A program made the position numbers and the translations under genes. A DNA stretch of 64,000 bases, taken from Paenibacillus harenae. Its GTDB lineage: Bacteria; Bacillota; Bacilli; Paenibacillales; Paenibacillaceae. This document shows, piece by piece, positions 1 to 7,203 of the stretch (position 1 is its first letter; every line of letters starts with the position of its first letter). The notes beneath the pieces were generated by a model. It saw only the letters and a program-made list of their open reading frames with translations, made no database searches and had not been told where the DNA came from. The stretch spans positions 248,001-312,000 of the forward strand of contig NZ_JAUSST010000004.1 in NCBI RefSeq assembly GCF_030812415.1, in the 5' to 3' direction.

Positions 1-644
1 GCGAAATAATACTTGGACAGACCGGCAACGGTGGCGATTTCCTCCAAGCTTTCCGGTTGAGCGAACGATAATTCCATGTGTTTGACGGCATCGCGGATAC
101 TGCTCGGCCAAGAAGCGCGTTCGTTTTGCAGCATATTCTTCGTCTGAAGCAGCTCCATCATTAGCGTATATACGAACGACGATGCCTGGTAGCTGTTCTG
201 AATGCCGTTCATGCGCGCTTCCGAATAGAGCCTTTGCAACGCCCGGACCGCAGAGCTGCCAGGATCCAAATGCGGCGTTACGCCAATCGAATCGATGAGC
301 TCTTGCCATAATGGATGCAGATTGGCTTGCCGGATGAGCGCGAAATAGAATGTCCAGCTCTCGCTATCAGGCGGCAGGCAGTAATGGTGATCCCCCGGTA
401 TTTCTGCCAAAAAGGCCGTCCCGGGGCCAATCTCATACGTCGTATCGCCAAGCCGGTAATGGCCGAAACCGGATATCGTATATTGGAGCAAATAGAGCGG
501 TCCGTCAATACGCTTCATACCGTCCCAATAATAATCGGGATCGGTAACCTGCTGATGTCCGACTGCGAACAACTGATAGATCGGGAGCTGCGGCGCGTCT
601 TGGAATCGATAGCCGTACGCCCCGAATGTTTGCGAATGAGCCAC
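1..644 (-). CDS. AraC-family transcriptional regulator, 3'-truncated by the window edge
   Basis: About 214 residues are visible, reading leftwards off the window. The first ~150 residues look like an AraC-type cupin sensor domain (IDGPLYLLQYTISGFGHYRL, then a GTAFLAEIPGDHHY strand pair). The last residues, SLEEIATVAGLSKYYFA, are the first helix-turn-helix of an AraC DNA-binding domain; the second lies outside. I chose a GTG start at 644 because AAGGAGG lies 10 nt upstream and no ATG fits. It is divergent from the 762 gene, with a minus-strand TATAAT at 730-725. It probably senses a small molecule such as a sugar; the ligand cannot be told. Family call firm, target unknown. Confidence 0.85.
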   Translation of the reverse strand, partial: MAHSQTFGAYGYRFQDAPQLPIYQLFAVGHQQVTDPDYYWDGMKRIDGPLYLLQYTISGFGHYRLGDTTYEIGPGTAFLAEIPGDHHYCLPPDSESWTFYFALIRQANLHPLWQELIDSIGVTPHLDPGSSAVRALQRLYSEARMNGIQNSYQASSFVYTLMMELLQTKNMLQNERASWPSSIRDAVKHMELSFAQPESLEEIATVAGLSKYYF

Positions 645-688
645 TACGGAACAGCCTCCTTGTCTGTATATTTGCCGCTGATTGCAAC

Positions 689-717
689 TTGTCGTATCGT
701 TCACAGACCTATATGAT
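689..717 (+). promoter_or_regulatory. Candidate sigma-A promoter for the gene at 762
   Basis: TTGTCG (4/6 match to the -35 consensus), a 17-bp spacer and TATGAT (5/6 match to -10) lie about 45 bp upstream of the ATG at 762. The site sits in the divergent gap shared with the AraC-type gene, so that regulator may also act here. This is a consensus match by eye only. Confidence 0.45.
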
Positions 718-761
718 GAGAGCAATTATACAATAAACATGTAGAGACGGGTGAATAGACG

Positions 762-1160
762 ATGATGCGAGTATTTATATACGGCACACTGCTTCCCGGC
801 GAAAGCAATCATCATGTCGTCGCGAGCTTCGCGCAAACTTCGAGACCGGGACAAATAATCGGCCGTTTGGTCGATTGCGGTTCGTATCCGGCAGCCATTC
901 GGGATGCCGAATCGAAGCAGCGCAATAGTATTATACGCGGTCAGTGGATCGTCGTCGATAGAGCGGGGCTGTCGTCGATGGATAAGCTCGAGGAATTTTA
1001 CGGGATCGAGGAAAATAACGATTATGAGCGCGTGTGGGTGAGAGATGCTTGTAAGTCGGAACTAGCGGGATGGGCGTATGTCTGGAGCGAAGACAGAGGT
1101 TGTCCAAGAATAGAGGCGCAGTACTGGCCGGATTATCGTTCGGAAAAAGAGGGAACATAG
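762..1160 (+). CDS. Gamma-glutamylcyclotransferase-like (AIG2/BtrG fold) protein
   Basis: 132 residues, the normal length for the family. The N-terminal FIYGTLLPGE is the hallmark YGTL substrate-binding loop (residues 5-14), and LEEFYGIEE at 76-84 carries the likely catalytic glutamate. Family members cyclise gamma-glutamyl amines or peptides to 5-oxoproline, or are uncharacterised AIG2-like proteins; the substrate here is not known. The protein is cytoplasmic with no signal or membrane segment. The gene stands alone and divergent from the AraC regulator. ATG ATG at the start leaves the first residue ambiguous. No terminator is obvious directly downstream. Confidence 0.75.
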   Translation: MMRVFIYGTLLPGESNHHVVASFAQTSRPGQIIGRLVDCGSYPAAIRDAESKQRNSIIRGQWIVVDRAGLSSMDKLEEFYGIEENNDYERVWVRDACKSELAGWAYVWSEDRGCPRIEAQYWPDYRSEKEGT

Positions 1161-1322
1161 TCATTAACGCTAAGTACGGTCGACTGTTCTGCCGTATCAT
1201 AAATCCGCTGCCTCCAGTCCACGCACGTTTCCCTTATATCTTCACAAGCCCCTCGCGAGTCCGTGCGACAATTAGATATAGAAACGGACACTAATACTTC
1301 TTATGCTAACTTCAACCAATGA

Positions 1323-1407
1323 AATAGTGATAGAGATACTTATGCAGACGCTCGCTCCAACTAGCACTATTCCACCACGACCGGCTTCAATCGAGCAAAT
1401 AGTGCTA
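1323..1407. repeat. Degenerate AATAGTGCTA inverted/direct repeats in a gene-free gap
   Basis: The 1161-1579 gap holds no convincing gene. Within it AATAGTGATA (1323-1332), TAGCACTATT (1362-1371) and AATAGTGCTA (1398-1407) are three copies of one motif, the middle one inverted. The last two form a perfect 10-bp inverted repeat with a 26-bp loop. No poly-T follows, so it is not a classical terminator. It resembles a worn intergenic repeat element; function unknown. Confidence 0.45.
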
Positions 1408-1530
1408 AAAACGATCTCTAACTGATTATCGAATATATAGGTTCCGCTACATGAATGAATATGGCTGAAGCTCCCGGCTACCGAGGATGTGCGCTGACGC
1501 TCAACAAATCCGGCATAATAGGCAAAATAA

Positions 1531-1568
1531 AAACCGGCAAACGAAGATCACCCCTCGTTTGCCGGTTT
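1531..1568 (-). terminator. Intrinsic terminator of the small gene at 1580-1747
   Basis: AAACCGGCAAACGA (1531-1544) pairs perfectly with TCGTTTGCCGGTTT (1555-1568) around a 10-nt loop. On the minus strand the stem is followed by TTTTTATTTT, so it stops transcription arriving from the small minus-strand gene that ends 12 bp away. Confidence 0.85.
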
Positions 1569-1579
1569 CATTGTCCCTA

Positions 1580-1747
1580 TTACTCCCGAGCCTGCGGCTT
1601 GTCTTCTTCGTGCTTTGCCTCGGCGTATGCCACTAACGCGACCGTCGATCCGTACTCCTCGCTAAGCTTTTGCTCCAGCTGGCGAATAGCGTCGAGCGCA
1701 TCTCCCTGTTCCCCAATGCGCGCGACTTCATAAGGCTTACTTGACAT
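1580..1747 (-). CDS. Small conserved hypothetical protein (55 aa)
   Basis: The reading frame MSSKPYEVARIGEQGDALD... ends in a charged tail (AEAKHEEDKPQARE). A longer upstream extension is open, but AAAGGGATGTGG just before the ATG at 1747 and a perfect terminator directly after the stop define a compact monocistronic gene. The middle (LDAIRQLEQKLSEEYGSTVALVAYA) predicts one amphipathic helix then a short strand. No signal peptide or membrane segment. I recognise it only as the kind of short conserved hypothetical found in Paenibacillus genomes; no function can be given. It is divergent from the CopD-type gene. Confidence 0.6.
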   Translation of the reverse strand: MSSKPYEVARIGEQGDALDAIRQLEQKLSEEYGSTVALVAYAEAKHEEDKPQARE

Positions 1748-1978
1748 TGAATTCCACATCCCTTTCGAAATTAGCAATAAAAGCCGAAATACGGTTATGT
1801 TGGCATGTTTCATTATGCAGCTTCTGTTATTCGAGCTCCCTTTATACTTCAAAGCGCAGGCGCCAAACAAAAGATGAGCATTGTGTGTCGCGGGCGCGCT
1901 TTCATTGTTCTTTTCATTGCCGTTTAGTACACTGTAGCTGACAACAAGCGTATTTGAAGGAAGGGACATTACGACACT

Positions 1979-3346
1979 ATGATTCGAATCTGCGACAATA
2001 TACAATCCACAAAACCTATAAGAAGCTCGAACGCCGCATGCCTGGCACTGTTGCTCGTTCTCCTGGCATTAACGGCTTCTATTCTCTTCGTCCCGGCAGG
2101 TCAAGCTGCCGCGGCGTCGGCAGATGCCGCCCATCACCATGCCGAGTCCGGTTATACCGGCGGAGCGACAACGGGACAAACGATGCTATATATCGTAAGA
2201 GCGTTCTATTATATCGCTTTGATGGCGGCTGCAGGTATGATGATATGGTCCGCCGCGCTTCCTTTTGCGCAAGGCACCGATCCGCAGCGTATGCATGCCA
2301 AGTGGAGTCTGCTGGCTGTCAGAACGCTGCTGCTCGTCGCCATCGTCTACATATTCGCTCATTTCAACGCGCTTATGAAAAGCCTAGGAACGAGCGCGGA
2401 CGCAATCGGCGTGTTAACGGAGACCAACGCCGGCCGCTCATGGATCGCGCTGCTCGTACTGGCCGTGCTCGGATTGGCCTTATTGAAGCAAAATGAGATC
2501 GTAAAAGCAATATGGGCTTTACTTCTGCTTGGGGTGGAAAGCCTCGGCGGGCATACGCTCGCGCTCGATAATCCGGCGCTAGCCATCATTATGAACTTCC
2601 TGCATCTGATCTGTTCGGCGATATGGGCAGGCGGCGTCATGCTGCTCATGCTTTATTGGTATGCGGACCGAAAGGAAGCCGGACGATTCGCCGCAAGGTT
2701 CACGACGGTCGCATGGATGACGATCGTGCTTCTGGGGGTCACGGGTATCTTAATGACAGTGTCGCTATTGCCGTCGTGGCTTTATTTGATCTACAGCGCT
2801 TGGGGGTGGCTCTTGATTGCTAAAGCGTTCCTCGTCCTTGCCGTCGTCGTGGTCGGAGCGTTCCTTCGACTGCGCGCGAAGCGCAAGGAAATGCCGCGCG
2901 GCACTCTGCTTAAGCTGGACGGCGCGCTGATGCTCGCAGTCCTCTTGATCGTAGGCGTGCTTACTTACATTAGCCCTGCACCGAGTACAGAGCCGCTTAA
3001 TTATCACAAAATGGGCGAGGAGCTTCATTACACGCTGGACATCTCGCCGAACGGGCCTGGTCCTAACGATGTATCGCTGAAGGTGTGGCTGCCGGAGGAG
3101 CTGGGCGAGCCGGAAGAAATCAGCCTGGCGATCTTGCCGCAGGACCGCCCGGACAAAGCCCCGATTGTCGTAAGCCTGCAAATGAAGGAGACGAATAACG
3201 ATACTTCCTTCCCGGGCTTTAAGCTGACGGAGTATATGGCAGGCAAGGTCGAGCTTCCTTATCCGGGCGCATGGCAGGCGGAACTTGTCATTACCGATAG
3301 CGATGGACTTATAACGGCGGAGGCGATAAATTTCCGCAACGATTAA
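1979..3346 (+). CDS. CopD/YcnJ-type copper-resistance membrane protein with C-terminal extracellular domain
   Basis: 455 residues. A signal-anchor (about 18-45) is followed by a short histidine cluster (AHHHAESG, 51-58) and roughly eight hydrophobic helices to about residue 330, with the CopD-like core in SLGGHTLALDNPALAIIMNF and LHLICSAIWAGGVMLL. The last ~120 residues form a soluble beta-rich domain (DISPNGPGPNDVSLKVW) like the FixH/YtkA-type C-terminus of YcnJ proteins. Such proteins are implicated in copper import or periplasm-side copper handling. No N-terminal CopC domain is present. The gene sits 17 bp upstream of a histidine kinase, suggesting a regulated operon. Confidence 0.8.
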   Translation: MIRICDNIQSTKPIRSSNAACLALLLVLLALTASILFVPAGQAAAASADAAHHHAESGYTGGATTGQTMLYIVRAFYYIALMAAAGMMIWSAALPFAQGTDPQRMHAKWSLLAVRTLLLVAIVYIFAHFNALMKSLGTSADAIGVLTETNAGRSWIALLVLAVLGLALLKQNEIVKAIWALLLLGVESLGGHTLALDNPALAIIMNFLHLICSAIWAGGVMLLMLYWYADRKEAGRFAARFTTVAWMTIVLLGVTGILMTVSLLPSWLYLIYSAWGWLLIAKAFLVLAVVVVGAFLRLRAKRKEMPRGTLLKLDGALMLAVLLIVGVLTYISPAPSTEPLNYHKMGEELHYTLDISPNGPGPNDVSLKVWLPEELGEPEEISLAILPQDRPDKAPIVVSLQMKETNNDTSFPGFKLTEYMAGKVELPYPGAWQAELVITDSDGLITAEAINFRND

Positions 3347-3363
3347 GGCAGGAGGAGAGCAGG

Positions 3364-4230
3364 TTGTCTTATAAATGGCTCAAGCGGCTGATTTTATGGA
3401 TACCGACCGTCACGATAGGCTCGTGGGAGTATGTGCGCCATGCGATTCTGCTGCCGTATGTATCGATGGAGCTGGGCAATGTCCTTGCTCCAGTGCTCGT
3501 GTTCGTCGTAACGCTGACTCTGCTGCGCGGACTGTTCGCGAAGCTGGAGCAGACGCAGGAGTCGCTCCAACAGGAGCGCGTCGCCAAAGCTGCCTTCGAG
3601 GAACGCGAACAGCTTGCGCGCGAGCTGCATGACGGCATCTCGCAGTCGCTTTTCATGCTCTCCGTCAAGCTGGATCGGCTGGAGCGGGAGACAAGCGATC
3701 CGAAGGCGCAGGCCGCGACGCAGGTAATAAAGTCTACAGTCCGGCGCGTGCATGACGACGTCAGGCAGCAGGTCGAGAGCTTGCATCATACGCCCTTGCC
3801 TTCCAAGCAGCCTTGGCTGCAGAGCATCCATCATCTGACCGCCGAGATGGAACAGACAAGCGGCATCCGGACGACCGTGGAATGGAACGTGAAGGAAGAT
3901 GTGTTCACTCCGAAGCAGAAGGTGGAGCTGCTGGCCATTATGCGCGAAGCGCTGATGAACGTGCAGAAGCATGCGAGAGCCGGGCGGGTCATCGTAAGAG
4001 GCGGCCAACTGCGGCAGAGCGGGTTCGAGGATAGCATCGAAGCAGCCTTTTACTGCGAGATTGAGGATGACGGGATCGGTGCGTCAAGCGCCCAATTGAA
4101 CAAGCAAGGGACATACGGCTTGAAGATGATGCAGGCCAGAGCGGAAGCGATGCGTTGGTCGTTGGACGTGTCGCAAGCGAGCCCGCAGGGTACGATCGTA
4201 ACGATACGGGGGAGGGGAACTGCGAAATGA
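3364..4230 (+). CDS. NarL/LiaS-type sensor histidine kinase
   Basis: 288 residues from a TTG start at 3364, preceded by AGGAGG at 3350. One or two membrane helices (about 8-55) are followed by a linker coiled coil and a HisKA_3 dimerisation domain with the phospho-acceptor in LARELHDGISQS (His89). The HATPase domain shows the N box (NVQKHARAG), G1 (DDGIGAS) and a G2-like GTYGLKMMQARA. There is almost no extracytoplasmic sensor, as in LiaS-like intramembrane sensing kinases that respond to envelope stress. It overlaps the response regulator by 3 bp, so the pair is translationally coupled. Confidence 0.9.
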   Translation: MSYKWLKRLILWIPTVTIGSWEYVRHAILLPYVSMELGNVLAPVLVFVVTLTLLRGLFAKLEQTQESLQQERVAKAAFEEREQLARELHDGISQSLFMLSVKLDRLERETSDPKAQAATQVIKSTVRRVHDDVRQQVESLHHTPLPSKQPWLQSIHHLTAEMEQTSGIRTTVEWNVKEDVFTPKQKVELLAIMREALMNVQKHARAGRVIVRGGQLRQSGFEDSIEAAFYCEIEDDGIGASSAQLNKQGTYGLKMMQARAEAMRWSLDVSQASPQGTIVTIRGRGTAK

Positions 4231-4943
4231 CGGACATTACGAATGCGATCCGGGTTATGCTGGTCGACGACCATCCGCACGGTCTTGAAGGAATGCGGGA
4301 AATCGTAACAAGCGACTCGGCGTTTACGGTCGTTGGCGAAGCGTCAAGCGGCGAGGAGGCGCTGGCTCGGGCAGCGGCTCTGAATCCGGACCTTGTACTT
4401 ATGGATATCAATATGCCGGGCATGGGCGGTCTGGAGGCGACATACCGTCTTAAGCAGCTTCATCCCTCTCTGAAAATAATAATGGTCACGGTGTCCGACG
4501 ACATTACCCATCTGTTCGAAGCGATCAAGCGGGGCGCGCAAGGCTATCTGCTCAAAAATATCGCTCCTTCCTCCTGGCTGGAATATTTGCGGGCCGTCTC
4601 CGTCGATGAAGCGCCGATGTCCAAGGAGCTCGCGTTCCGTCTGCTGCAGGAATTCACGCAGCCGGACAAGCCTTCTCCCCCGGTTGCCGCGACCGTTTTA
4701 TCGCGCAAACCGGCTGCCGCGTCCAAGCCTCTGCCGGATATGACGACGCCGCTTACCGAGCGCGAGAAGGAAGTTCTTGAACACGTCGCTACCGGCGCAT
4801 CCAACCGCGAAATTGCCGAAGCGCTTTCCCTATCGGAGCACACCGTCAAAAACCACCTCAAAAACATTTTGCAGAAACTTCACCTCGCCAATCGGGTTCA
4901 ATTGACAATTTACGCCCTTCAGCAAGGTTTTGTCGATAATTGA
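4227..4943 (+). CDS. LuxR/NarL-family response regulator
   Basis: 238 residues. The receiver domain has the acidic pair Asp14-Asp15 (LVDDHPHGLEGM), phospho-acceptor Asp60 (DLVLMDINMPG) and Lys in GYLLKNIAPSSW. A proline/alanine-rich linker (about 145-170) leads to a LuxR-type helix-turn-helix (LTEREKEVLEHVATGASNRE, then HTVKNHLKNIL). I placed the start at the ATG overlapping the kinase stop (ATGA), with GGAGGGG 7 nt upstream; a longer frame starting at 4155 would run inside the kinase gene. Partner of the kinase above; the regulon is unknown, but the next operon is the partner-switch module. Confidence 0.93.
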   Translation: MTDITNAIRVMLVDDHPHGLEGMREIVTSDSAFTVVGEASSGEEALARAAALNPDLVLMDINMPGMGGLEATYRLKQLHPSLKIIMVTVSDDITHLFEAIKRGAQGYLLKNIAPSSWLEYLRAVSVDEAPMSKELAFRLLQEFTQPDKPSPPVAATVLSRKPAAASKPLPDMTTPLTEREKEVLEHVATGASNREIAEALSLSEHTVKNHLKNILQKLHLANRVQLTIYALQQGFVDN

Positions 4944-5094
4944 CGAAAAGGGTCGACAGTTCCGCGTTCCATTATTCGACTCTATCGGCAGGATTCGCGA
5001 TAGATCCGTAGAATGATATAACGGACAACAATATCGGCGAATTCCGGCATAGTGCTTTTGGCGTATGACTACATATAAGTGTGGGGGGGAATGG

Positions 5095-5580
5095 ATGTTG
5101 AAGGATCGGCAATATCCTATCGATCGCGAGATCAAGCTCTTTAACCGAATGGATGAGCTTGAGCGATTGAATGAGCGTTTGGAAGAGATCGGATCTGATG
5201 TTGGGTGGACGGCTCGCGCCGTGCTTGACTTGTCTCTGGCATGCGAGGAGCTTGTAGTCAATATCGTCAACTACGGTTTCCCTTCAGGCGGGGAGCATTG
5301 CATCGATGTCACTATCCACGCCTCGCCAAGTTCCGTAGAAGTGAAGATTGAGGACGGCGGAATACCGTTCAATCCGCTTCTGGATTCGGATGCGGACGCC
5401 TTGCTTGCGCTGGAGCTGGAGGATCGCCCGATCGGCGGCCTTGGCATCTTTTTCGTTAAGCGGTTAATGGACGATATTCACTATGAATATACCGGGGGAT
5501 TAAATAGGTTTCGGATGCGCAAGCAATTTCGACCTAATGAAAGTCACGACGAACAATTGCAAGCGGGGGGTAACGAATAA
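5095..5580 (+). CDS. RsbW-like anti-sigma factor / serine kinase (HATPase_c_2)
   Basis: 161 residues. The GHKL ATP-binding fold is clear: N box CEELVVNIVNYG (50-61), G1 box EDGGIPFNP (86-94), and G2 box IGGLGIFFVKRL (113-124). Family members bind a sigma factor (or another target) and phosphorylate a STAS-domain antagonist. GGGGGG at 5083-5089 ends 5 nt before the ATG at 5095, favouring it over the earlier in-frame TTG-like start. It overlaps the next gene by one base, and the three-gene set matches the classical RsbW/RsbV/RsbU logic. No sigma-factor gene lies beside it, so the target is unidentified; the adjacent eCIS ATPase suggests control of the particle. Confidence 0.88.
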   Translation: MLKDRQYPIDREIKLFNRMDELERLNERLEEIGSDVGWTARAVLDLSLACEELVVNIVNYGFPSGGEHCIDVTIHASPSSVEVKIEDGGIPFNPLLDSDADALLALELEDRPIGGLGIFFVKRLMDDIHYEYTGGLNRFRMRKQFRPNESHDEQLQAGGNE

Positions 5581-5924
5581 TGAATTTAGTGGCAACGGAA
5601 TGGAATGGCGTTACGATTCTTCCTTTCGAAGGAAGACTGGACGGCAACAACGCGACGGCGGCGGAGCAAGCGTTCTTGCAATTGCTGGCCGAAGGCAAGC
5701 AGAGCTTCATATTCGATTTCAGCGATCTTCTATACATAAGCAGCGCAGGTCTGCGCGTGGTCCTGGTAGCGGCCAAGAAGCTTCGGGCGTCGAAGGGGAA
5801 AATGGTATGTGCTTGCTTGGGCGAGCAAGTATACGATGTGTTCGAAATGTCGGGCTTCACGACGATTTTGGAAATCGCGGCAACGCGCGAGGAAGCGCTT
5901 GAAAAAATCGGGGCAGGCGCATAA
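5580..5924 (+). CDS. STAS-domain anti-anti-sigma factor (RsbV/SpoIIAA-like)
   Basis: 114 residues, a single STAS domain. The conserved phosphorylation loop reads LLYISSAGLRVVL, with candidate phosphoserines 54 and 55. When dephosphorylated, such proteins bind their RsbW-type partner and free its target. The ATG shares a base with the TAA of the upstream kinase, so the two are coupled and probably made in near-equal amounts, which partner switching needs. The usual aspartate just before the SSGL motif is replaced by isoleucine, a small departure from SpoIIAA. Confidence 0.9.
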   Translation: MNLVATEWNGVTILPFEGRLDGNNATAAEQAFLQLLAEGKQSFIFDFSDLLYISSAGLRVVLVAAKKLRASKGKMVCACLGEQVYDVFEMSGFTTILEIAATREEALEKIGAGA

Positions 5925-5961
5925 TGGCTAGCTGGCGAGAGTTTGAAGGGCGGTAACGAAA

Positions 5962-7179
5962 ATGTCTCAACTCGAATGGATAATCGGCGCGGCAGGCATT
6001 GGCGCGGCAGCTTATACGCTGGTTCGCAACCGCCGTCTCGCCGCGAAGCTGAAGAGGGCGGAAACGCTTCTTGACCTAAGCGCCGAGTTTCATGCGTCGC
6101 TGAACAAGCCGGAGCTGCTGAGTACGGTGAACGAGGCGGCAAGACGGCTCGTATTCGCCGAAGAAGCTGCCGTTGGTTTCGAGGAGGACGAAGCCGTGCA
6201 AGGAGTAGATGGGCTGATGGGCAGAGCCTCCTCTGCGAACGTCGTCACGATCCCGATGACCTCGCGGGGACGGAAGCTTGGCGTTCTGCAGGCGGCCGGC
6301 AAAAGCGGCGGCACAGCCTTCAGCCGCGACGACCGCGAGGCGCTCGCGAAGCTGGCGGGCCCGCTGGCTCTGGCGCTGGACAACGCCATGCTGTACGAAG
6401 CGCTGGAGGAGTCGGTAAGCGAGCTGCAGCACGCGACGGCGCTTAAGGAGCGGCTCGAGAGCGAGCTGCAGATCGCCGGCAGCATTCAGCTCAGCTTCTT
6501 GCCGACGACAATGCCATCGGCCAACGAGCCGTTTGACGTATGCGCGCTGCTTAAGTCGGCGAAGGAGGTCGGCGGCGACTTCTATAACTTCTTCAAGATC
6601 GACGACGACCATTTGTTCTTCACCCTTGGGGACGTATCGGACAAAGGCATTCCGGCTGCGCTGTTCATGGCCATGACGCTGTCCCTGCTGAAAGGGAAGA
6701 TGAACCCGAAGCTGTCGCCGGGCGAGCTGCTCGAGAAAGTGAACGACGAGCTATGCACGGACAATGCGCAATTGTTCGCAACGATCGTATGCGGCGTCTT
6801 GCAAATATCGACCGGCGACGTCGTGCTCAGCGACGGCGGACATTGCACGCCATACGTGGTGAAGGCTGACGGTGCGGTACTTCCAATCAAGCTGCGCAAA
6901 GGCATTCCGCTCGGCTCGTTCCCGGAGTTCGTCTATTACGACCAGACGATCCGCTTGGATCGGGGAGATCGCCTTATTGTATACACCGACGGAATTACGG
7001 AGGCGGAAAATGCGCTTCAAGAGCAATATACGGTTCATCGGTTGCAGCAGTTTTTGTCGCAAACCTCCGGTTATTCGAGCGCGGAGATTATCGATGCGCT
7101 GCTAATGGACGTATTCATGTTCGCGGACGGCGCTCCGCAGTCTGACGATATTGCCGTGCTGTGCCTCATGCGCAGATAG
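5962..7179 (+). CDS. GAF-SpoIIE (PP2C-type) serine phosphatase, RsbU-like
   Basis: 405 residues: an N-terminal membrane helix (4-22), a GAF-like sensory domain (about 35-145), a coiled-coil linker (145-175) and a SpoIIE/PP2C phosphatase domain. Metal-binding aspartates are visible in VGGDFYNFF (Asp206), LGDVSDKG (224, 227), YTDGITEAEN and QSDDIAVLCL. It should dephosphorylate the STAS protein encoded just upstream in response to a signal at the membrane or GAF domain. It ends 24 bp before the eCIS AAA+ ATPase and has no intervening terminator, so the partner switch and the ATPase are likely one transcript. Confidence 0.9.
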   Translation: MSQLEWIIGAAGIGAAAYTLVRNRRLAAKLKRAETLLDLSAEFHASLNKPELLSTVNEAARRLVFAEEAAVGFEEDEAVQGVDGLMGRASSANVVTIPMTSRGRKLGVLQAAGKSGGTAFSRDDREALAKLAGPLALALDNAMLYEALEESVSELQHATALKERLESELQIAGSIQLSFLPTTMPSANEPFDVCALLKSAKEVGGDFYNFFKIDDDHLFFTLGDVSDKGIPAALFMAMTLSLLKGKMNPKLSPGELLEKVNDELCTDNAQLFATIVCGVLQISTGDVVLSDGGHCTPYVVKADGAVLPIKLRKGIPLGSFPEFVYYDQTIRLDRGDRLIVYTDGITEAENALQEQYTVHRLQQFLSQTSGYSSAEIIDALLMDVFMFADGAPQSDDIAVLCLMRR

Positions 7180-7203
7180 CGCGATTATTTTGAAACTCGG
7201 AGA

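Noticed and set aside
1748..2005. Upstream extension of the small 55-residue gene to 141 codons
   Set aside because: A good ribosome site lies at the inner ATG and the extension overlaps the divergent promoter region of the CopD gene.
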